Assembly: GCF_900096965.1 (NCBI RefSeq) | Contig: NZ_FMYM01000002.1 | Span: 124,001 to 188,000, forward strand | Length of the DNA stretch: 64,000 nt | Source of the DNA: Shouchella lonarensis | Lineage (GTDB): Bacteria; Bacillota; Bacilli; Bacillales; Bacillaceae_D | Reading direction: 5' to 3' | Shown here: positions 27,448-36,054 of the stretch, one piece after another | Numbering within the stretch: position 1 is the stretch's first letter | How the letters are laid out: every line of letters starts with the position of its first letter | Position numbers and translations under genes: made by a program | Notes under the pieces: generated by a model | What the model was told of the DNA's origin: nothing | The model's database searches: none | What the model saw: the letters and a program-made list of their open reading frames with translations, nothing else

Positions 27448-30400
27448 TGTCCGCGACGTTGTGGGTCTTTTATGACCAGTATGTGCAAAGAACCACGGTG
27501 GATGGACTGCCCACTTCTATCGGTCCTGGCGAACAGGCAAATGTCAGAGTCTCTTTCTTGAAAAAAGAAATACGTGCACAAATCGAGGAAGGACGTTGTC
27601 TGATCGTATGCGAGGGAGAAGTGTTGCACACCCTCTCTTCAGGGGAATCATACGAATTAGACATAGACAATCAACCGTGTTCCTTCCTATATATAGGGGA
27701 AGCACTCAGTAAGAAAAAATATGACACTGGGCATACGAATGTCGTAACGATCTCAAATGACGCTACGGCGCATGTCGTGTTACCGGCACATCTGCAAATG
27801 GATGTTACATTGCTGCGGGAGAAAAAGGAGTGGACGCTTTATCCGAAAGCAGGCACGGAAGTCCCATATGTGAATGGGGTAAAAGTGTCTACGTCGGTCC
27901 GTATTGTAGATGGCGATGAATTACTTTTTGGAAACATCCTTTTAAAAATAATCGATGGCGACATTTTAGTAATCGAAAGTCATGAGGCATATGAAACGAC
28001 GTTGGCACAAGTAGAAACACCAACGTCGCTCATGCAACAACAATACCCAACGTATCGCCGGACGCCTCGGATGGTTTACGAACAACCAAACGATAAAGTG
28101 GAATTCTCGATGCCGTCGGAGGAAGTGGATGATCCAGGAAGACCGCTATGGATGATTTTATTGCCACCTGTGGCGATTATCGCGATTATGGTGACGCTTG
28201 CGGTGACGCTCCAACGGACATGGATGTTGTTCATGTCTGTTCCAATTATGACGGTCATGGCTTTTGTTGCAACAACAATGTTTTTCCGCGAGAAGAAAAA
28301 ACGGAAGAAAAAAGAAGAAAAGCGCCAGCGCGTGTACACCCGCTATTTAGAAGTGAAACGCGATGAGCTGCAATCATTGGTTGATGAACAAAAGCACGCG
28401 CTGTTGTATCACTTGCCAACATTTGAACAAATGAAGAACAAAACGCGGCGGGTGAGTAGCCGTATTTGGGAGCGAACGATTGACAATGATGACTTTCTCG
28501 ACATTCGCGTCGGGCGCTCGTCTGTCCCCGCTAGCTTCGAGTTAAACCAACCGAGCGATGAGCTTTCGAATCGTGATCGAGATGCCCTCATGGATGACTT
28601 TGACAAACTACGTGAGAAGTATTCAAACGTCGAGGACGCCCCGCTCCGCCTCAGCATTGCCCGTGGTGCACTTGGATTCGTCGGGAAACCGTCGATCGTC
28701 GAGCGTGAAGTCTCACAACTCATTGGCCAACTTGCTTTTGCCCATAGTTATCACGACTTACGCTTTGTGGCGATATTGAATGAAGACCAACGCGAGAAAT
28801 GGGCGTGGATGCGGTGGTTACCGCACTTCCAATTGCCTGGTTCAGAAGCAAAAGGCTTCATTTACGACGAGAAGGCATGCGACCACATCTTAAATCCGCT
28901 GTATCATGTGCTTCGTGAACGAGATTTAGAACAAAAAGAAGCACGCGAACGGAAACGAGATGGGAAAAGGTTTCTCCCGCATCTTGTGTTCTTTGTCGCC
29001 AATCGTTCATTGATCGCCGAACACGGCATTATGGAGTATTTGGAAGGAAAAGATAAGCAGCTTGGCTGCACGGTCATTTTCCTGACCGATGTCGCGCAAA
29101 ACTTGAGTGAGCATGTGCATACGATTGTGAAAGCTGTCAACCGTAACGAAGGTGAAATCGTCCTCCTACGGAACATCTCGATTCACAAACGCTTCCAGTT
29201 TGATGCCTACGAGCCAACGTCAAACGAGAATTATGCGCGGATGCTTGCATCTTTGCATCACCAACAAGGAATGACGCGTTCGATTCCGGACATGGTCTCC
29301 TTTATGGAAATGTTCCCCGGCGCGGTCCAAGCGAAAGATTTGGCGATCAAAAACCGCTGGCAAACAAATGACAGCACAAAGACGCTTGCCGCACCGATTG
29401 GCTTTAAAGCAAAAGACGAACTGATTGAACTCGATGCCCACGAAAAAATGCACGGCCCACACGGATTGCTCGCCGGGACGACAGGGTCAGGTAAATCCGA
29501 GTTTTTACAAACGTACATTTTATCTTTAGCGGTCAATTATCACCCGCATGAAGTTGCCTTCCTTCTCATCGACTACAAAGGGGGCGGAATGGCGCAACCA
29601 TTTAAAGGCATGCCGCACTTACTCGGCGTCATTACAAACATTGCCGAAAGCGAAAACTTTAGCTTACGTGCCCTGGCCTCGATTCGGTCAGAATTGAAAA
29701 AGCGCCAACGGTTGTTTGACGAATATACCGTCAATCACATTAACGCGTATACGAAACTGTATAAAGACGGCACCGCACAAGAACCGATGCCACACCTCTT
29801 TATCATTTCCGATGAATTTGCCGAGCTAAAAAATGAGGAACCAGAATTCATTAAAGAACTCGTCTCGGCCGCACGGATCGGTCGTTCCCTCGGCGTTCAC
29901 CTCTTGCTTGCGACACAAAAACCAAGTGGCGTCGTCGACGGACAAATTTGGAGTAACTCCCGTTTCAAGATCGCGTTGAAAGTCCAAACGCCTGGCGATT
30001 CAAGAGAAATTTTGAAAAACGACGACGCTGCGTCGATTAAAGAAACTGGTCGCGGCTATTTACAAATTGGTAGTAACGAGCAATACGACTTGTTCCAAAG
30101 TGCATGGAGCGGTGCCCAATACTTGCGCTCTGCCCATGACGGCGAAGAAGAGGTCGCTTATGTGACAGACCTTGGCCTCCAACTGGCCTCGCGCATAGGG
30201 GTAGAAGAAGAACACGACCAAGAAAATAAGAGTGAAATTGAAGCGGTTGTCGAAGAAATTGCGACAACGACCGAACAACTGGCGATTACCCCAGCGAAAA
30301 GTCCGTGGCTCGACCCACTAGAAGAGCGGCTTGTCTATGATTGGGCAAGCACAGCGGAAGAGATGGATGCATTCCCATTTGCCCTCGCCGATGATCCAGA

Positions 30401-31919
30401 GAACCAACGCCAATTCCCGATCTGTTACGACTGGGGTAAAAGTGGCAACTTAATGATCTTTGGCGCGAGCGGCTATGGCAAGTCGATGACGCTCCTGACG
30501 CTCCTACTCGCCTTTGCCGAAAAGCGCTCACCTGAGCAAGCCAACTATTATGTACTCGACTTTGGAAACGGCGCTCTCTTGCCATTACGCCAGCTCCGTC
30601 ATACCGGTGATTACATCAAAGTAGACGAAGGACGTAAGCTAGAAAAGCTCATTGACTACATTGGCCAAGAAATGGAGCGCCGCAGTGAGCTATTTATGGA
30701 AAAAGAAGTGAGCAGCATCTCTGTTTATAACGAGGTGAGCGACAAGCCATTGCCGTCGATCTTCCTCGTCATTGATAACTATGACGTCTTGGCAGAAGAA
30801 TTCTCTGACCAAGCAGCAGCGTTTACCCGATTCGCGCGCGACGGCCAATCACGCGGCATTTACGTCATGATGACAGTCAACGTCCGAAACGCCGCCAAGC
30901 CGGCGCTGTTAAACAGCATGAACATGAAGATCTGCCACTATATGATTGATAAAACGGATGTGACGTCATTAATGGGTAGAATCCCATTCGTCATTGAAAC
31001 GATCCCAGGTCGTATGCTCGTCACAAAAGACAAGAACTGGCTCGCGCAAACGTATTTGCCAGCGGCAGGGGAAACCGACCGCGAAGTGATTGAAAACGTG
31101 AAAGCACGCATTCAAACACTGAACGACCGATACGAAGAATCAGCAGTGCCAAGGTCGATGGCAATGTTGCCGAAGACGCTCTCGCTCGTACAATTCCGCG
31201 AGTACTTGCAAGAAAACCCAAGATCCGGTATTCCGATTGGCTTGAACGAGGAGACGGTGCAGCCGGTTTATCTAAGTAAAGACGCAGGTGCGGACACAGT
31301 CATTGTCGGTGAACCTCAGCGCGGAAAATCGAATATGTTGAAAGTCATCTTGTCATTCTACATTGAGCAAGATCAAGTAGAGAAGGTTGTCCTATTTGAT
31401 GGCGTTGATCGTCCGCTGTTTGACTTCAATCGTCATGAAAAAGTATCTTATGTGATGACACCAGAAGGGTTGAATCAAGAGATTGAAGAAGCGAAACAAG
31501 TCATGGAAGAACGAAGAGAGCAATATGAAGATGCATTGAATCAAGGAATGGATTTACCTACTTTCCCTCCATACCTCTTTGTCATTGATAACCTAGTAGA
31601 ATTTAGAAAAGTGCTAGGGATGACAAAAGAAACTGCTTTTGCGGACTTAATGAAAACGTTTGGACACTTGCGTTTCCAAGTCATTGTCGCAGCCAACCAT
31701 AGAGACATTAGTCTAGGGCGTACGCCAGTTCCTGAGCAATTAAAGACGGCACGTCAACATGTTCTCGTAATGAAAAAATCAGGACAAAGCGTTGTTAGCT
31801 TTACGGTCAATCGCACCGAAACATTAGGAGAGGGCTTCGGCTATCATGTCATTAATGGAATGGAAACGAAAATCAAAATCCCAGAAGTGATCAAAGAAGA
31901 GATGCCGGTACATTCATAA
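27447..31919 (+). CDS. essC: T7SS FtsK/SpoIIIE-type ATPase EssC (YukB-like)
   Basis: Motor of the T7SS, 1490 residues. Order: two N-terminal FHA-like domains (about 1-190), two membrane helices (about 232-280), and three FtsK/SpoIIIE ATPase domains. Walker A motifs: GTTGSGKS (near 677, canonical), GASGYGKS (near 1006) and GEPQRGKS (near 1289). The first Walker B reads FIISDEF; the second and third read VIDN, without the catalytic Glu. Base composition changes inside the gene: bases about 28.0-31.3 kb are clearly G+C-richer than the two ends, the 3' change falling at the third ATPase domain. The C-terminal domain is the part that varies with effector sets in S. aureus. Confidence 0.96.
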   Translation: MSATLWVFYDQYVQRTTVDGLPTSIGPGEQANVRVSFLKKEIRAQIEEGRCLIVCEGEVLHTLSSGESYELDIDNQPCSFLYIGEALSKKKYDTGHTNVVTISNDATAHVVLPAHLQMDVTLLREKKEWTLYPKAGTEVPYVNGVKVSTSVRIVDGDELLFGNILLKIIDGDILVIESHEAYETTLAQVETPTSLMQQQYPTYRRTPRMVYEQPNDKVEFSMPSEEVDDPGRPLWMILLPPVAIIAIMVTLAVTLQRTWMLFMSVPIMTVMAFVATTMFFREKKKRKKKEEKRQRVYTRYLEVKRDELQSLVDEQKHALLYHLPTFEQMKNKTRRVSSRIWERTIDNDDFLDIRVGRSSVPASFELNQPSDELSNRDRDALMDDFDKLREKYSNVEDAPLRLSIARGALGFVGKPSIVEREVSQLIGQLAFAHSYHDLRFVAILNEDQREKWAWMRWLPHFQLPGSEAKGFIYDEKACDHILNPLYHVLRERDLEQKEARERKRDGKRFLPHLVFFVANRSLIAEHGIMEYLEGKDKQLGCTVIFLTDVAQNLSEHVHTIVKAVNRNEGEIVLLRNISIHKRFQFDAYEPTSNENYARMLASLHHQQGMTRSIPDMVSFMEMFPGAVQAKDLAIKNRWQTNDSTKTLAAPIGFKAKDELIELDAHEKMHGPHGLLAGTTGSGKSEFLQTYILSLAVNYHPHEVAFLLIDYKGGGMAQPFKGMPHLLGVITNIAESENFSLRALASIRSELKKRQRLFDEYTVNHINAYTKLYKDGTAQEPMPHLFIISDEFAELKNEEPEFIKELVSAARIGRSLGVHLLLATQKPSGVVDGQIWSNSRFKIALKVQTPGDSREILKNDDAASIKETGRGYLQIGSNEQYDLFQSAWSGAQYLRSAHDGEEEVAYVTDLGLQLASRIGVEEEHDQENKSEIEAVVEEIATTTEQLAITPAKSPWLDPLEERLVYDWASTAEEMDAFPFALADDPENQRQFPICYDWGKSGNLMIFGASGYGKSMTLLTLLLAFAEKRSPEQANYYVLDFGNGALLPLRQLRHTGDYIKVDEGRKLEKLIDYIGQEMERRSELFMEKEVSSISVYNEVSDKPLPSIFLVIDNYDVLAEEFSDQAAAFTRFARDGQSRGIYVMMTVNVRNAAKPALLNSMNMKICHYMIDKTDVTSLMGRIPFVIETIPGRMLVTKDKNWLAQTYLPAAGETDREVIENVKARIQTLNDRYEESAVPRSMAMLPKTLSLVQFREYLQENPRSGIPIGLNEETVQPVYLSKDAGADTVIVGEPQRGKSNMLKVILSFYIEQDQVEKVVLFDGVDRPLFDFNRHEKVSYVMTPEGLNQEIEEAKQVMEERREQYEDALNQGMDLPTFPPYLFVIDNLVEFRKVLGMTKETAFADLMKTFGHLRFQVIVAANHRDISLGRTPVPEQLKTARQHVLVMKKSGQSVVSFTVNRTETLGEGFGYHVINGMETKIKIPEVIKEEMPVHS

Positions 31920-31944
31920 CTTGTTCATCTATCTTCCCTATGAT

Positions 31945-31999
31945 TTCAGTTAGCAACCATCAGTGTCGTGCGTTCATGGCGCTGATGGTATCAACTGAA
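31945..31999. repeat. Interrupted inverted repeat between essC and the LXG operon
   Basis: Arms TTCAGTT..ACCATCAG and CTGATGGT..AACTGAA around an 18-base centre. No T-run, so either a weak terminator or an operator just before the promoter of the LXG unit. Confidence 0.5.
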
Positions 32000-32027
32000 G
32001 TTGCAAAAAGTGTTTCATGATAGATTC

Positions 32028-32056
32028 TTGACGATAGAAAATCAGTTTTATAAAAT
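32028..32056 (+). promoter_or_regulatory. Sigma-A promoter of the LXG operon
   Basis: TTGACG, 17 bases, TAAAAT, 71 bases upstream of the YwqH-like gene; indicates that the LXG cassette is transcribed separately from essC. Confidence 0.65.
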
Positions 32057-32126
32057 GGAAAAAGGATAAACTGATTGAATCTTTATGTAGAGAATAATGC
32101 GCTAATAAGAGAAGGAGGTATGAGCG

Positions 32127-32546
32127 GTGAGCTATTATTTACACCAAGTTAATTCGCTGAACAGAGAGATCCGGACGATTAAAAATGGAATGGAATTAGC
32201 AGGAGAACACCGTCAAGAGTTGCTTGAGGTACGTAGAAAATTAGTGAGTGAAAAAAGCACGTTGACATCCGATAAAAGTCAAATCAAAGAACCGGAAATA
32301 GGAAACGATACTGCACGAGGTACAATTGCTTCTGAATTTGAAAGTGAAGAGCGAGATATGCTTGAGCAGGAACATGGAAAGTTACCTGAGCAAGTGCAGG
32401 AAATGATTGATGCCATTGATAGTGAGCGTGATAATCTTCAAAGCAAGATTAGTAGCGGACGTCTGCAAGTGCAGTTTCGAAATAATAGAATTAACCATTT
32501 GAGAAAGCTAGATAGGCAAGCCAAAGCAAACGCAAACAAGGGGTGA
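32127..32546 (+). CDS. YwqH-like (DUF5082) helical LXG partner protein
   Basis: 139 residues, almost entirely predicted coiled-coil helix (VNSLNREIRTIKNGME, ESEERDMLEQEHGKLPEQVQ). The DUF5082/YwqH family is found just upstream of LXG toxin genes in Bacillus and is thought to be co-secreted with, or to chaperone, the LXG helices, like the Lap proteins of streptococci. GTG start with aaggagg 8 bases upstream. Seven bases before the next partner gene. Confidence 0.85.
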   Translation: MSYYLHQVNSLNREIRTIKNGMELAGEHRQELLEVRRKLVSEKSTLTSDKSQIKEPEIGNDTARGTIASEFESEERDMLEQEHGKLPEQVQEMIDAIDSERDNLQSKISSGRLQVQFRNNRINHLRKLDRQAKANANKG

Positions 32547-32552
32547 TGCAAA

Positions 32553-32810
32553 ATGGAAATCAAAGTAAATGTACCCGAGGCCTTAGAAATTTTGAAAGCA
32601 GTCGGCTCTCTTGCGGATAGCTTTGAAAAGGAATCGGTTGAATCAAACGAAGAGTTAGAGATGTTGTCGGCGGAAACAGGAGAAATGGAAGATATCCTAG
32701 ACAAGTTAAGCCGGTACTTCCAAGCATTAAGTCAGATGGAACAAGAATTCCAGACTTTGGTGCAAGAATATGAACAGTTGGATAAAGAGTTGGCCGGAAA
32801 AATGGCGTAG
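32553..32810 (+). CDS. YwqI-like (DUF5344) helical LXG partner protein
   Basis: 85 residues, all helix, acidic (EKESVESNEELEMLSAETGE), with the size of WXG100-like proteins but no WxG turn. DUF5344/YwqI proteins occur as the second small gene before an LXG toxin. Probably binds the LXG domain and helps target it to EssC. Start ATG with an aaggggtg site that overlaps the stop of the preceding gene. Confidence 0.85.
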   Translation: MEIKVNVPEALEILKAVGSLADSFEKESVESNEELEMLSAETGEMEDILDKLSRYFQALSQMEQEFQTLVQEYEQLDKELAGKMA

Positions 32811-32843
32811 GACCGAAAAACATACAAATAGGAGGCTACCAGG

Positions 32844-34652
32844 ATGAAAATCTTAGATGTGAGTCGAGCGATCGCAAAGCTCGACAAAGACATAGCCACA
32901 TTGCAGTACTGTCTCGATTTTCTCGATTTGATGGATCTAGGAATATCAGATGTTGTGAATATGGACGGTGCGTTCACTGGAGAAGGTGGAAAAGCGATTA
33001 TTGCCAACCATACGGAGTTACAGCTTCCAACGATCCGAGCATTTCGTGCCCACATTAATACAGCAATTGAAAAGAACGAGAAAATGAAGGAATATATTCT
33101 CGGCTTCGAGCCAACTGAAAATGGTGTTGTAACAGAAGACTATTGGGATACGCAAATGAACCGTGGACTGGACAAGGTCGAGGAGTCAATCGAGCAGTCG
33201 AAACAAAATGTAGATGATTGTACAGCTTCCGTTGGCCATATCATCAGTCTTGGTAAATTAAATATAACCCAAGTATTGAACCGTATTGATAGTTCAAGAA
33301 AATTTGCAGGTGAAGTAGTCGACGGTTTGCATACACTCGATAGTGACGGTGTGGACTTAATGTCTGAAGTGCAAGCGAGTAGTGCAGAAATGAACGGGAT
33401 TTTGGAAAAAGCGATTGAATGGACGAATTCAGGCGGACCACTGTTAAAAGGAGTGAACCTTCAAGATGTAAAGTCGCACTTTGAAGAAGCGACGTTACAT
33501 AAGGAAGCACCGGATGTGGACATGGGGCGTTTGAATCGGGATAGCGGGGATGAGCCTTCGTTGATGCAGAATGTAATGAGTTTCCTTGGACAGGATTTTA
33601 AAACTGCATATGATTGGACGCTCGTTGGCAAGGATGGGGCGCGTGGTGCGGCGACTGCGATCATATTCATGTCAAACACGTTAAAATTAGAGCCTACTGG
33701 CACTGGAGCAAGTAAATTGGTGATAAACGAGGCTTGGCAAGCTAAGAATGGCCGTTTTGATTCAAAAGTGGCTACCCAATTACGTAAATCGTTTAATAAT
33801 CCGAAGAACTATTTTAGCCGTTATGGATATACACCAAGCCACCTTCTGAAAGATGTGGCGGGCTTAAACAATGTACAGAGCGCGGGCATGGCGAAACTGT
33901 TAGAGCGGTCGGCAGGATCTAGGTTGTCCTATATAGACGGGCAGAGGCTTGTGAATTATTACCGAAAAGGTGATAAATGGGGGAATCTCCGAAACTTAGG
34001 GAAGAATGTTTATCATAACTTTAAGCCAACGATGCGTAGTTTCGATATGAAGAACTCATTTAACAAGCTCAAGAACGATGCAAAAAGACCGCTGAACAAG
34101 ATAAGGAATTTTGATCCAAAAAGTTCACTTAATAAGCTGAAGGATATTGATCCGAAAAAAGCGCTTAATAATGCGAAAAAAAGCTTGAAACCAGGTAATA
34201 AGGGTTTTGGTAAGAACCTTGCGCGTGGCGCAAATGTGTTGTCCGTTGGACTCAACTTTATGGAAGCATTTTCTGATGAACATAAAGATAAGAGCACAGG
34301 GCAAAGAACGGGTCGTGCAATTGCTGGGTCTGCCTTAGATATCGGTGCCGGAGCTGCAGGTGCAGCCGCCGGTGCAGCGATTGGTACAATGATTTTCCCT
34401 GGTGTCGGTACAGTTGTTGGTGGGTTTATTGGCGCTGCAGCAGCAGGAATCGGTGCGAATACGCTTCTTGGAGAACCTGTACGACAAGCCGGAGAGAAAA
34501 TCGGTGCTGCTGCTGAGAAAGCTGGCAAAGCTGTTGTGGATACGGCGAAGAAAGCGACCAAAGCTGTTTCAAATGCTGTGGATAATGTGAAAGAAGGGGC
34601 AAAGAATTTACTGTCAGGAGGCGCAAAAGCGCTTGGTAGCCTGTTTGGCTAG
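32844..34652 (+). CDS. LXG-domain T7SS effector with glycine-zipper C terminus, candidate membrane-active toxin
   Basis: 602 residues. N-terminal LXG secretion domain (about 1-210, MKILDVSRAIAKLDKDIATL...); middle region with the YTPSHLLKDVAGL stretch; a basic segment at about 396-455 built from four 12-residue repeats of the type [FI]DxKxxxNKxK; then a Gly/Ala-rich hydrophobic region (about 492-545) with IGAGAAGAAAGAAIG and PGVGTVVGGFIGAAAAG; and a basic helical end (AAEKAGKAVVDTAKKATKAV). No nuclease, deaminase or ADP-ribosyltransferase motif is seen. A glycine zipper is the hallmark of the pore-forming LXG toxin TelE, so membrane damage is the inferred activity. Adjacent membrane protein genes fit an immunity role. 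aggagg upstream of ATG. Confidence 0.85.
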   Translation: MKILDVSRAIAKLDKDIATLQYCLDFLDLMDLGISDVVNMDGAFTGEGGKAIIANHTELQLPTIRAFRAHINTAIEKNEKMKEYILGFEPTENGVVTEDYWDTQMNRGLDKVEESIEQSKQNVDDCTASVGHIISLGKLNITQVLNRIDSSRKFAGEVVDGLHTLDSDGVDLMSEVQASSAEMNGILEKAIEWTNSGGPLLKGVNLQDVKSHFEEATLHKEAPDVDMGRLNRDSGDEPSLMQNVMSFLGQDFKTAYDWTLVGKDGARGAATAIIFMSNTLKLEPTGTGASKLVINEAWQAKNGRFDSKVATQLRKSFNNPKNYFSRYGYTPSHLLKDVAGLNNVQSAGMAKLLERSAGSRLSYIDGQRLVNYYRKGDKWGNLRNLGKNVYHNFKPTMRSFDMKNSFNKLKNDAKRPLNKIRNFDPKSSLNKLKDIDPKKALNNAKKSLKPGNKGFGKNLARGANVLSVGLNFMEAFSDEHKDKSTGQRTGRAIAGSALDIGAGAAGAAAGAAIGTMIFPGVGTVVGGFIGAAAAGIGANTLLGEPVRQAGEKIGAAAEKAGKAVVDTAKKATKAVSNAVDNVKEGAKNLLSGGAKALGSLFG

Positions 34653-34655
34653 TGT

Positions 34656-34690
34656 GTGAGTAGGGGGGATTATTCCTCCGCTCATTTTCG
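34656..34690 (+). terminator. Hairpin after the LXG gene
   Basis: TGAG..GG(A)GG arms pairing with CCTCC.CTCA around attatt, then ATTTTCG; a short T-run makes it a modest terminator, perhaps lowering but not stopping readthrough into the next gene. Confidence 0.5.
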
Positions 34691-34741
34691 ATGATATAGA
34701 TACTTTATCTTTGGGATAAGTCGTTGAATTGAGGTGCAGTT

Positions 34742-35845
34742 GTGAGAAACATCAATTCTTTCTCAAATAAAAGCAAGGAAAAGGGTAGTTACTGGGCTGT
34801 TTTCACAATCTATCTTTTGGGCGGGGTGTTTGTTTATCTTTATAGCATTCCCAACATCTTTTTTGTGTATATAAGTGATACATGGCGTTTGCTGGCAATT
34901 TTACTTTTGTTAAGTTATTTTATTATTAGTGCTGGATTGGCATATCTTGAATATCGATTCTCGAGATATGAACAAATTGGGACGAATTTGTTGGGCGTTA
35001 TAGCCTGTGCATGGTCACTAGTAGCAATTAATTTATACGGAATCCAAGCGCTAGTTGACCAGCCATTTTATCAAGGAGTGTATATTAACCTTCTGTGGGG
35101 ACAATTGGCTTTAATTTTATTTGCATGGATTACGTGGGTCCCTGTTCGCACACGTAAACTCGTTGCCCGGGGAGTAACCATTGCTCTGGGAGCATTTCTT
35201 TTGTTTCATGGTCTCGGTGTTCTGAATTCGACTAGAGGCTCTGGTTCTGGTATTTATGTGGCTTTGTTCGGTCAGGATGCCGCAGTGGCTCTTATCTTGC
35301 CAGGTGTTGCCCTGTTTTTCTCTGGGTTCTGGACACGCTTCGTAATGGGAGTCGGTATAGACTTTGATATTACCGCAGAAGAGCACGAGCGCATGGTTGC
35401 AGAGTGGGAAGCACGCAGAGAGGCATCAAAACGAAAAATATCAGAGGAAATGCTGTCAAGTGGCCGTTATTTGGAATATGGTGAGCTAGTTTATCCGATG
35501 GATGATTTCGAGACTTATCGCAAAAAGGGATCAAAAACGTATGAACATGCGGTATTTTTATATGTGGAAAACGGTGTTCGTTACTTTAGCCGGATGGATT
35601 GTGATCCAGCAAAAGAGATGATTTTGTATCAAGAGAATGGCGAATGGTATTGCAAAACATCTGGAGAGGAGCCAGAGCCAGTGTTGTTGCCGGAGTGGCC
35701 GCAAGATAAGACAGAAGAGGAAATGCGCGGTTTTGAAGATGATAAACGTGAGTATTTGGAGCGAGCGATTGTAGATCGTGCAGAAGTCCCACATTTTGTA
35801 GAACTGCCAGATGACATTGATGAGTCTAAGATTAAGAGGTATTAA
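34742..35845 (+). CDS. Multi-pass membrane protein, candidate immunity protein (paralogue A)
   Basis: 367 residues. The N-terminal half (about 15-215) has five or six membrane helices and includes YSIPNIFFVYISDTWRLLAI and WSLVAINLYGIQAL. The C-terminal half (about 220-367) is soluble and cytoplasmic or external, with FLYVENGVRYFSRM and ENGEWYCKTSGEEPE. Both halves recur in the genes at 41379 and 42428. It is the first gene after the LXG effector. In TspA/TsaI and TelE/TipE systems the immunity protein is a membrane protein encoded right after the toxin, hence the inference. I do not recognise the family. GTG start, gaggtg upstream. Confidence 0.75.
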   Translation: MRNINSFSNKSKEKGSYWAVFTIYLLGGVFVYLYSIPNIFFVYISDTWRLLAILLLLSYFIISAGLAYLEYRFSRYEQIGTNLLGVIACAWSLVAINLYGIQALVDQPFYQGVYINLLWGQLALILFAWITWVPVRTRKLVARGVTIALGAFLLFHGLGVLNSTRGSGSGIYVALFGQDAAVALILPGVALFFSGFWTRFVMGVGIDFDITAEEHERMVAEWEARREASKRKISEEMLSSGRYLEYGELVYPMDDFETYRKKGSKTYEHAVFLYVENGVRYFSRMDCDPAKEMILYQENGEWYCKTSGEEPEPVLLPEWPQDKTEEEMRGFEDDKREYLERAIVDRAEVPHFVELPDDIDESKIKRY

Positions 35846-36054
35846 TCTTAAACGTGCTTCAAGGGATTGTAAATGCTCTTTCTCCCATACGTAAGTAGTG
35901 GTGTAGTCGTGGATAAATCTTCTGCAAATAAGACCAGGGAAGTTTCCTAGGTTTGTAGTTTACCTTTATTTCTTCTTTGTTTCCTGTAGGTTTGTTAATT
36001 CACCTTTTATGGATCCAGCATACGCAAAAAGTACTGCTAACGGAGGTAGGTGCA

